Made by a program: the position numbers and the translations under genes. A stretch of DNA of 64,000 nucleotides. Source: Solirubrobacterales bacterium. GTDB taxonomy: Bacteria; Actinomycetota; Thermoleophilia; Solirubrobacterales; 70-9. Of this stretch, positions 1-7,416 are shown piece by piece. The notes under the pieces were generated by a model. The model was not told where the DNA came from, made no database searches, and was given only the letters and a program-made list of their open reading frames with translations. The DNA lies in assembly GCA_017882505.1 (NCBI GenBank), contig JADGPJ010000002.1:17073-81072 (forward strand), in the 5' to 3' direction. Each line of letters starts with the position of its first letter. Positions within the stretch are counted from its first letter, which is position 1.

Positions 1-710
1 ATCTCGATCCGGACCGGCCGTTCCTCGCCCGCCTCGATCCGCACCTCGTCGATCGCCGCGGCCGAGATCGAGTGGATCCCCTCGTGGCCGGCCTCGATCG
101 GGATCCGGGTCCGGCCCTGGGCCATGTCGAGCGCATCGGCGACCCGGACCACCCCGGCCTCGAGCGTGTAGGGCTCGCCGCGGCGGCGGTGGCCGATGAT
201 CGCGTGGAGGATCTCGGAGGCGACGATCGTGCGCTCGGGCTCCTTGTAGGAGCTCGCCAGCAGCCGTTCGAGGGCGCCGCTGGCGAGGAATAGCGAGTAG
301 GCCTCGTGGTCGGCGCGGTGGATCGACATGCCGACGTCATGCAGGAGCGCCCCGCCGGCGACGACGACCTCGGCGTCGCGATCCTTCATCCCGTGGTCGG
401 CGACGATCGCCGGCTCGACCCCGGCCTTGACCAGCAGCCGCAGCAGCCGCAGAGAGATGTTGAGGACGATCTGCATGTGGACCCAGGAGTGGTCCGACAT
501 CCCCAGCCGCTCGGCGTGGACCTGGGCCATGTACCACCAGGCCCGCACCTGCTCGTCGTCATTGACCGCATCGAGGAAGCCCTCGAGCTTGCGGTTGCCG
601 CGGGTCGGCGCCCGCACCTTCGCCTCGGCGACCGCCTCTTTCGGCGGCTTGCGACTCGGCCCGCCGGGATCAGGCGCCGGGATCTGCTCCTCGGGCGTCA
701 TTGCCGCCAT
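1..710 (-). CDS. HD-domain phosphohydrolase-like protein (3' end beyond window)
   Basis: Minus-strand reading frame MAAMTPEEQIPAPDPGG...VNDDEQVRAWWYMAQ...ALLHDVGMSIHRADHEAYS...HAIIGHRR; HD motif; open to window edge. Confidence 0.7.
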   Translation of the reverse strand, partial: MAAMTPEEQIPAPDPGGPSRKPPKEAVAEAKVRAPTRGNRKLEGFLDAVNDDEQVRAWWYMAQVHAERLGMSDHSWVHMQIVLNISLRLLRLLVKAGVEPAIVADHGMKDRDAEVVVAGGALLHDVGMSIHRADHEAYSLFLASGALERLLASSYKEPERTIVASEILHAIIGHRRRGEPYTLEAGVVRVADALDMAQGRTRIPIEAGHEGIHSISAAAIDEVRIEAGEERPVRIE

Positions 711-745
711 CGTAGGGAAGGGGTCGGGTGCCCCCGACGGGGCGC

Positions 746-1237
746 TCAGCCGCAGACGGGCCAGGGGCTGGAGCCAGAGCGCGAGTACAGCAGCGCGGCG
801 CGGTAGTCCTGCTCGGCCTCCGGGGCGGCGGCGGGGTCGCCGTGGCCGCCGACCGATTCCCAGGTTCCGTAGTCGAACTGGTATTTGCCGCGGTAGGTGC
901 CGTCGGAAGAAACGGCTTTCGGATCGCCGCCCGACTCGCAGGCCGCGATCGATTCGAGCGTCTCGATCGAGACGCCGCCCGGCAGAGTGGCGAAGGCCTC
1001 GCGACGTTCCCGGCGCTTCGTCTCGCGTTCCTGGACGTGGACCCGGTGCGCGATCTGGTGAGCCAGGCGCTGGAAGCGGTCGACGGGGGCTCGCGGCGGA
1101 GCGAGGGCGACGGCCTTGAAGTCGCCGACGGCGGCCTTGGCGTCGGCGCCGCCGGTCCCGCTCGCCGCCAGGGCGGCGGCCGGAAAGACGAGGGCGGCGG
1201 TCACGAACGCGACGATATATTTGCGTTTGATGAGCAA
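746..1237 (-). CDS. Secreted transglycosylase-like (Rpf-type) protein
   Basis: Signal peptide plus IAACESGGDPKAVSSDGTYRGKYQFDYGTWESVGGHGDPAAAPEAEQDYRAALLY; TTG start. Confidence 0.8.
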   Translation of the reverse strand: MLIKRKYIVAFVTAALVFPAAALAASGTGGADAKAAVGDFKAVALAPPRAPVDRFQRLAHQIAHRVHVQERETKRRERREAFATLPGGVSIETLESIAACESGGDPKAVSSDGTYRGKYQFDYGTWESVGGHGDPAAAPEAEQDYRAALLYSRSGSSPWPVCG

Positions 1238-1470
1238 GCGGTGAACCGTTGCAGGTCATCACTGCTCCAATGTGTGCGCCCAATCACACAAGGATCTTCG
1301 GTCCGAACCCGCCATCATTGCCGCGAGATGGCCGAGCACTCGACCTCACGCCTGCTTCTTCAGCTGGTCGGCGCGACCGCACGATCGTCTTCTGATCCAC
1401 CTCCCCCCGCGCCACCCGGTGGGCAGCCAAACTGGCTGACTGGCCAGTGATCCCTTAGTGTCTGGACGAG

Positions 1471-2814
1471 ATGGAGCAGGCCACTCTCCCCCACCCCTCC
1501 CGGACCGACACCAATTCGCCGCCGCCAGGGTCGAACGCACCCGCTTTCCTGCAGGGCATCCGCTACATACGCGACCCGCTCGGCGTTCTCACCGACCTCC
1601 GCCGGCGCTACGGCGACGTCTTCACGGTCCGTTTCCCCTTCTTCGGCCGCATCGTCTACGTCGCCAGCCCGGAGCTGGTCAAAGAGGTCTTCACGGGGTC
1701 GCCGGCCGTGTTCCACGCCGGTGAAGCGAACGCGACCGTGCTCGAGCCGGCGCTGGGCCCGAACTCGGTCCTCACCCTCGACGACGAGCCCCACTTGCAG
1801 CAGCGCAAGCTGCTGCTGCCGCCGTTCCACGGCGAGCGGGTGCGCCGCTACGGCGAGCTGATCCGCGAGGTGACCAGGCGTGAGATGGCGAGCTGGCCGG
1901 TGGGCGAGCCGTTCGCGCTGCGGCCCCACGCCCAGAAGATCACCCTGACGGTGATCCTACGCGCCGTCTTCGGCATCGAGGACGTGCGGCGCATCGACCG
2001 CGCCACCGTCCTCCTCGACGCGTTCAGCGCCCGCGTCTCGCTGATCACCAAGTTCCCCAACCTGCGCCGCGACCTGGGGCCGGTCAGCCCCTGGCGGCGC
2101 TTCCTCAAGGCCCGCGCCGCGCTCGACGAGTTCCTCTACGAGGAGATCTCGATCCGCCGCGGCGAAGCCGGCGGCGAGGAGCGCGACGACGTCCTCTCGC
2201 TGCTGCTGGAAGCGCGCCACGACGACGGCAGCCCGATGAGCGACGAAGAACTGCGCGACGAGCTGCTGACCGTGGTCGGCGCCGGCCACGAGACGACGGC
2301 GACGGCGCTGGCCTGGGCGATGGAGCGGCTACTGCGGAACCCCCGCGTGCTCGCCCGCCTGCGGGAGTCGCTCGTCGCCGGCGAGGACGACTACCTCGAG
2401 GCGACGGTGAAAGAGACGCTGCGGGCGCGGCCGGTGATCATCGACGTCGCCCGCAAGCTGACCGCCCCGGCTCGCGTCGCCGGCTACGAGCTCCCCGCCG
2501 GCAGCTTCGTCCTGCCGGCGATCGGTGCCCTCCACTATCGCGAGGACGTGTTTCCCGAGCCGGATGAGTTCCGCCCCGAGCGCTTCCTCGACGGCAAGGC
2601 CGACAACTACGCCTGGATCCCCTTCGGCGGCGGCATCCGCCGCTGCATCGGCGCCGCCTTCGCCGAGTACGAGATGCGGATCGTCCTGCGCGAGTTCGTC
2701 GAGCGCGCCGAGCTGAGCGCGCCCGACTCGCGGCCCGAGCGGGTGCGGATTCGGCACATCACCCTGGCGCCGCAGCGGGGGACGCGAGTCCAGCTCGAGC
2801 GGCCGCTGAGCTAG
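1471..2814 (+). CDS. Cytochrome P450
   Basis: AGHETTA I-helix, KETLR, heme motif FGGGIRRCIGAAFA. Confidence 0.97.
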   Translation: MEQATLPHPSRTDTNSPPPGSNAPAFLQGIRYIRDPLGVLTDLRRRYGDVFTVRFPFFGRIVYVASPELVKEVFTGSPAVFHAGEANATVLEPALGPNSVLTLDDEPHLQQRKLLLPPFHGERVRRYGELIREVTRREMASWPVGEPFALRPHAQKITLTVILRAVFGIEDVRRIDRATVLLDAFSARVSLITKFPNLRRDLGPVSPWRRFLKARAALDEFLYEEISIRRGEAGGEERDDVLSLLLEARHDDGSPMSDEELRDELLTVVGAGHETTATALAWAMERLLRNPRVLARLRESLVAGEDDYLEATVKETLRARPVIIDVARKLTAPARVAGYELPAGSFVLPAIGALHYREDVFPEPDEFRPERFLDGKADNYAWIPFGGGIRRCIGAAFAEYEMRIVLREFVERAELSAPDSRPERVRIRHITLAPQRGTRVQLERPLS

Positions 2815-4712
2815 CCGGCGGGGGTGCCCGACTCGGCAGTCGCCTGCGCCTTTTCCCACTGCCCGAAGAGGTCTTCGAGTGAGCGCTTGGCCTCCTTGTG
2901 GCGCTCGTTCGCCCGCTCGGCGCGGCCGGGGCTCGACCAGGCGGCGGGATCGGCCAGCTCCTCCTCGACCTCCTTCAGTTCAGCTTCGGCGCGCTCGATC
3001 CGCTCCTCGAGCCGGGCCGCTTTGCGCGCCGCCTTCTGCTCGGGTTTGGCGCCGCGGCGCTTGCGGCCGCCGCCGGACCCGGCCGGCTTCGCCGCCGCGG
3101 CGGTGGCCGAGGACTGCTCGTCGCGGCGGCGCTGGTACTCCGCCCAGCCGCTGGGGTAGCTCGTCAGCCGACCGTCCTCGCAGACCAGAGTGCGACTGCC
3201 GACGGCCTCGAGCAGGGCGCGGTCGTGGGAGACGAGGACGATCGCGCCCTCGAACTCGATCAGCGCGTCCTCGAGCGCCTCGCGGCTCTCGATGTCGAGG
3301 TGGTTGGTGGGCTCGTCGAGGATCAGGACGTTGGCGCCGGAGGCGACCAGGATCGCCAGCGAGAGGCGCCGCTGCTCGCCGCCGGAGATGTCGCTGAGCT
3401 GCTTCTCGGCGTCGGCGCCGGAGAAGAGGAAGCCGCCGAGAAGCGCCCGCGCCTTCGGGCCGGCGAGGCCGGTCTCGCGCTGGGCGGCGTCGAGGACGGT
3501 GCCCTCCCCCGCCGCGGTGTCGGCGTGCTGGGAGAGGTACCCGAGCCTGACGTTGTGGCCGGTGCGGACGCTGCCCGAGGCTGGCTCGCGACGGCCTGCG
3601 AGGGTCTCGATCAGGGTCGTCTTGCCGCTGCCGTTGGAGCCGACCAGGACGACGTGCTCACCGCGTTCGACTTCCAGCTCGGCGCCGGAGAGCAGGACCC
3701 GGCCCGGCACCTCGATCCTCCCTTTGACCAGTTTCAGCACCACCCGGCCGGGGCGCTCGGGCGGCTTGAAGGAGAAGCGCAGCTTGCGGGTGTCGCGGCG
3801 TTCGGCCTGCGGTCCGCTGCGCTTCTTCTTGTCGATCTGTTTGATCCGCGACTGCGCCTGTTTCGCCTTTGTCGCCTTGTAGCGGAAGCGCTCGACGAAG
3901 CGCTCCATCCGCTCGATCTCCGCCTGCTGGCGATCGATCGCTTTGCCAAGGGCTATCTGGCGCGCCGCCTGCTCCTGGCGCCAGGCGTGCCAGGGGCCGG
4001 CGAAGAAGCGCGCCCGCTGCGCCTCCAGCTCCAGCACCGAGGTGCCGACGGCCTCGAGGAACCAGCGGTCGTGGGCGACCAGGACCACGGCGGCGTCGAG
4101 GTCGACGAGATAGCCCTCGAGCCACTCCAGCGAGGGAATGTCGAGGTGGTTCGTCGGCTCGTCGAGCAGCAGCAGATCGGGCTTGGTCGCCAGCGCCCGC
4201 GCCAGCGAGGCCCGCGTCAGCTCGCCGCCGGAGAAGGTCGAGAGCGAGCGCTCGGACTGCTCCAGGCCGAAGCCGAGCCCGCGCAGGACCGCGAGGACGT
4301 CGTCGCGCCAGCGGTAGCCGCCGCCGGCTTCGAGCCGCTGCTGCGCCGCCGCATAGGCGGCCATCGTCTCCTCGCCGGCGTCCTCGGACATCTGCCCCTC
4401 GAGCCGCTCCAGCTCCTTCTCGGTCTCGAGCATGTCGTTGCGGCCGGAGAAGACGTAGTCGCCGAGCGTGGCCTTCGATTCGCGCGGCGGCCGCTGGTCG
4501 TGCAGCGCCAGCCGCGCTCCCCGCTGCACGGTCAACGAGCCGGTGTCGGGCGTGAGCTCGCCGGCGAGGACCCGCAGCAGGGTCGACTTGCCGGCGCCGT
4601 TGCGCCCGGACAGGGTCATCCGCTCTCCCGGCTCGAGCTTGAAGGAGACGTCGGCGAACAGCAGCTTGCCGCCGACGTGGACGTCCAGTGAGGTTGCGGT
4701 TGCGATAGCCAT
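2811..4712 (-). CDS. ABC-F family ATP-binding protein
   Basis: Two Walker A (GRNGAGKST, GSNGSGKTT), two signature and Walker B motifs, no TM domain; start at MAIATATSLDVHVGG. Confidence 0.95.
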   Translation of the reverse strand: MAIATATSLDVHVGGKLLFADVSFKLEPGERMTLSGRNGAGKSTLLRVLAGELTPDTGSLTVQRGARLALHDQRPPRESKATLGDYVFSGRNDMLETEKELERLEGQMSEDAGEETMAAYAAAQQRLEAGGGYRWRDDVLAVLRGLGFGLEQSERSLSTFSGGELTRASLARALATKPDLLLLDEPTNHLDIPSLEWLEGYLVDLDAAVVLVAHDRWFLEAVGTSVLELEAQRARFFAGPWHAWRQEQAARQIALGKAIDRQQAEIERMERFVERFRYKATKAKQAQSRIKQIDKKKRSGPQAERRDTRKLRFSFKPPERPGRVVLKLVKGRIEVPGRVLLSGAELEVERGEHVVLVGSNGSGKTTLIETLAGRREPASGSVRTGHNVRLGYLSQHADTAAGEGTVLDAAQRETGLAGPKARALLGGFLFSGADAEKQLSDISGGEQRRLSLAILVASGANVLILDEPTNHLDIESREALEDALIEFEGAIVLVSHDRALLEAVGSRTLVCEDGRLTSYPSGWAEYQRRRDEQSSATAAAAKPAGSGGGRKRRGAKPEQKAARKAARLEERIERAEAELKEVEEELADPAAWSSPGRAERANERHKEAKRSLEDLFGQWEKAQATAESGTPAG

Positions 4713-4761
4713 GGTCGTGTCGCGATGAACCTCGCGACTTCTTCGAGCGTAACCTTCGAGC

Positions 4762-5274
4762 ATGGACCGTGATCAGCTGAGGGCGATTCAGGCCCCGATC
4801 AAGGAGAGCTACGAAGCCTCTCCCGAGAGCGCCGTCGTCACCCTCGAGGCTTCGGGAAGCCTCGGCGACGGCATCTCCTGCTCGGTCCAGACCGGCCGCG
4901 CGATCGCCGAGGCGGGCCTCCACCCCGCCTCCGGCGGCGACGGCACCCTGCTCTGCTCGGGGGACATGCTGCTCGAGGCGCTCGTCGCCTGCGCCGGGGT
5001 GACCCTGCGCGCCGTCGCGACCTCGATCGGGATCGTGGTCGAGTCCGGGCGGGTCCACGCCGAGGGCGACCTCGACTTCCGCGGCACCCTCGCGGTCGAC
5101 CGCGAGGCGCCGGTCGGGTTCCGGAACATCCGGCTCGCCTTCGAGCTCGACACCGACGCCGACCAGGAGCAGCTCGACACCCTGCTGAAGCTCACCGAGC
5201 GCTACTGCGTCGTCTTCCAGACGCTGGCGAGCCCGCCCGCGCTCTCGGCGACGGCCGTGGCCGCCGTCAGCTGA
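4762..5274 (+). CDS. OsmC family peroxiredoxin-like protein
   Basis: Conserved Cys context LLEALVACAGVTLRAVA ... ERYCVVFQTL. Confidence 0.85.
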   Translation: MDRDQLRAIQAPIKESYEASPESAVVTLEASGSLGDGISCSVQTGRAIAEAGLHPASGGDGTLLCSGDMLLEALVACAGVTLRAVATSIGIVVESGRVHAEGDLDFRGTLAVDREAPVGFRNIRLAFELDTDADQEQLDTLLKLTERYCVVFQTLASPPALSATAVAAVS

Positions 5275-5337
5275 GACCCGGCGCCCGTCACGCGGCTGCT
5301 GCCTGTATCCCTGTGGGCGACAAGTGGCAACCGCACC

Positions 5338-5886
5338 CTAGCCGGCCGCGCAGTGCTTGGCGGCGATCTGCGCGACCGTGCCCATGGTCCGCATCGTCCC
5401 CTTGCCAAGGGAGCTGTCGATTGCCTTCAGGTCGAGGTCGGAGTCGATCGTGCCGCCGCTCGGCAGCCAGTAGAGCTCGCGACCCTCGATCGCCAGCAGG
5501 TCCTCGCCGGTGGCGAGGCCGAGCACGGTCTTACGGGCTTTCGCCGTCGGTCTATTCGTCAACAGCAAGACCTGGAGCTTGCCGCTGGACGCCGCCACCA
5601 GGTTTGCCTCGAACGGTTCGCGGGCCGCGATCGACTCGACCTCGGCGGCGCTGCGGAGGAAGACCGGGACGTCGTAGCCGAGGCCGCCGACCAGGCCGGA
5701 TTCGATCGTCTTCGTCAACGCCGCCTCGCTCTCGCCGCCTTCGGAGCCAAAGATGACGTTGCCGCTGGCGCGGAAGGTGGCCACGTCGGCGAAGCCGAGC
5801 TGCTCGAACTCGACTCGCAGCTCGGGGTTCTTGATGCGGCGGTTGCCGAGATTCATGCCCCGCAGGAAGGCGACGTAGCGGTCGAT
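5338..5886 (-). CDS. DUF1697 domain protein (start codon uncertain)
   Basis: RYVAFLRGMNLGNRRIKNPELRVEFEQLGFADVATFRASGNVIFGSE is typical of DUF1697; no ATG/GTG/TTG at the expected N-terminus. Confidence 0.8.
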   Translation of the reverse strand: MDRYVAFLRGMNLGNRRIKNPELRVEFEQLGFADVATFRASGNVIFGSEGGESEAALTKTIESGLVGGLGYDVPVFLRSAAEVESIAAREPFEANLVAASSGKLQVLLLTNRPTAKARKTVLGLATGEDLLAIEGRELYWLPSGGTIDSDLDLKAIDSSLGKGTMRTMGTVAQIAAKHCAAG

Positions 5887-5900
5887 CGCGACACCGTAGC

Positions 5901-5946
5901 CGCCTGAAGCATTGTGGGTGCCATGGCCACCGCAATGCTTCAGGCG
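5901..5946. promoter_or_regulatory. 46-bp near-perfect palindrome between divergent genes
   Basis: cgcctgaagcattgtgggtgccatggccaccgcaatgcttcaggcg; 20 of 23 base pairs symmetric about ccatgg. Confidence 0.75.
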
Positions 5947-5964
5947 CGGCGATAGCGTTGGGCG

Positions 5965-6465
5965 ATGGATCCGATCCTCCCCGACCTGCTCGGACCCGGC
6001 CTTCCGCTCGTCTTCTGCGGCAGCGCCGCCGGCACCGCGTCGGCGCGCGCCGGCGCCTACTACGCGGGACCCGGAAACGTCTTCTGGGAGGCCCTTTACG
6101 AGGTCGGCCTGACGCCCGAGCTTCTGTTCCCAGGCGAATTCCGCCGCCTGCCGGAGTTCGGCATCGGCCTCACCGACCTCTGCAAGGTCAGACACGGATC
6201 CGACGCCGAGATCGGCGCCGACTACGACGTCGACCGGCTGCGAGCCGCGATCGCCGAGGCCGAACCGGCCCGCCTCGCCTTCAACGGCAAGAGCGCCGCC
6301 CGGGCCGCGCTCGAAGCGGCGGTCGGATACGGCGTGCAGGAGGAGACGATCGGCGGCGCCGAGGTCTGGGTGCTGCCGTCGACCTCCGGCAGGGCTCGCC
6401 GCTTCTGGAAGATCGAGCCCTGGCGCGAGCTGGCCGAGGCGGTAGCGGGAGACGGCGCCCGATGA
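5965..6465 (+). CDS. Mug/TDG-superfamily mismatch/uracil DNA glycosylase-like protein
   Basis: LVFCGSAAGTASARAGAYYAGPGNVFWEALYEVGLTPELL...AFNGKSAAR...VWVLPSTSGRARRFW. Confidence 0.8.
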   Translation: MDPILPDLLGPGLPLVFCGSAAGTASARAGAYYAGPGNVFWEALYEVGLTPELLFPGEFRRLPEFGIGLTDLCKVRHGSDAEIGADYDVDRLRAAIAEAEPARLAFNGKSAARAALEAAVGYGVQEETIGGAEVWVLPSTSGRARRFWKIEPWRELAEAVAGDGAR

Positions 6466-6684
6466 GCGACTACTGGGCGGTGCCAGCCGACCTGCCGGTA
6501 CCCGAGGACGACGGCGCCGCCGACCACCTGCCGGGCCTCACCGTACCCGCCCTGGCGCCGCCCGTCGTCGGGGCAGCGCCAGGACGGCGCCGACCAGGCC
6601 GAGTTCTCGCAGCGCGACCCGCCCGACCGCGACGCCGCCGAGGTGCTCGCCTGGCTCGCGGCGGACGACGGGCGCCCCGGCTGA
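6462..6684 (+). pseudogene. Truncated/frameshifted peroxiredoxin-like remnant
   Basis: MSDYWAVPADLPVPEDDGAADHLPGLTVPALAPP, then after a 1-nt shift SSGQRQDGADQAEFSQRDPPDRDAAEVLAWLAADDGRPG*; ATGA overlap with upstream gene. Confidence 0.55.
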
Positions 6685-6820
6685 GCTGGGCGCCGGCCGT
6701 CAGGTGGACAGCGCTCGGCGTCCGAGACCGCTCCACATCTGCACGAACTCCCCTTAAGCGGACCTTTACCGCTGCCCAAGCCGCGCTCTAAGTTGTCGTG
6801 AGAAATCTCGCTTAATTGCG

Positions 6821-6849
6821 CAGCCGCCGGCCCTTGGGCCGGCGGCTGA
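6821..6849. terminator. Strong GC hairpin 3' of ssrA
   Basis: CAGCCGCCGGCCC-tt-GGGCCGGCGGCTG perfect 13-bp stem directly after the tmRNA 3' end; no clear U-tract. Confidence 0.65.
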
Positions 6850-6853
6850 TTGA

Positions 6854-7214
6854 TGGAGGCGCCGAGATTCGAACTCGGATCCGCGGACGCGGCGCGAGGG
6901 TGTCTACAGGTTTAGCTGGCGCTTGATTCTCGTCTCCCGGGGTCCGCGCCAGCAGGCACTACGGGAGACACAGCCCTCTGAAATTTCCCCTGGAAGACGG
7001 GGCGATCCGCCTGGGTGAGCCCGCATTCTGAAGCCGGCTCCCCTCCCTGCGGGCGAGGGAGGACCGACTCTCACAGCGCTTAGGTTCTAGCTAAGCGGCG
7101 AGGGCGAACTCATGGTCCGCACGTATTGGTTTGTGCCGGGGTTTAACGAGGCCTCCGGCAACCTCGACCTGCAACCTTTCGCACGAATCGACCACGTCGA
7201 AGCCTGTCGCCCCC
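6854..7214 (-). ncRNA. ssrA: Transfer-messenger RNA (tmRNA)
   Basis: 5' GGGGGCGACAGGCTTCGACG, acceptor stem GGGGGCG/CGCCTCC, T-arm CCGAGTTCGAATCTCGG, tag frame GCG GAC CAT GAG TTC GCC CTC GCC GCT TAG (ADHEFALAA*). Confidence 0.95.
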
Positions 7215-7260
7215 GTGCGCACTGCGCTTTGAATTGTACGGTGTCGGGAATGGCGGGGGT

Positions 7261-7416
7261 GTGAGCGAGAAGGTCTACGACGCGATCGTGCTCGGAGCGG
7301 GGCCCGCCGGCGAGGTCTGCGCCGGGCGCCTGGCGGACGCGGACGGCCTCGACGGTGTCCGTGCCTGGAACAACCGGCAGGCGACTACCGCCAAGCGGAG
7401 AAAGAGGCGTCGTTAG
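7261..7416 (+). pseudogene. N-terminal fragment of FAD-dependent pyridine-nucleotide disulfide oxidoreductase
   Basis: VSEKVYDAIVLGAGPAGEVCAGRLADADG Rossmann motif, then abrupt unrelated basic tail and stop. Confidence 0.6.

Noticed and set aside
1238-1470. Possible c-di-AMP (ydaO) riboswitch upstream of the Rpf-like gene, plus small TGTGTG/CACACA and ACTGGC/GCCAGT inverted repeats
   Set aside because: I could not find the conserved ydaO core motifs by eye; the inverted repeats are only 6 bp. A covariance-model scan would decide
1471-2814. P450 as partner of the ferredoxin/ferredoxin reductase at 15.1-16.5 kb
   Set aside because: 13 kb apart on opposite strands; the ferredoxin and reductase are translationally coupled to the ferric-reductase-like/ApbE genes instead
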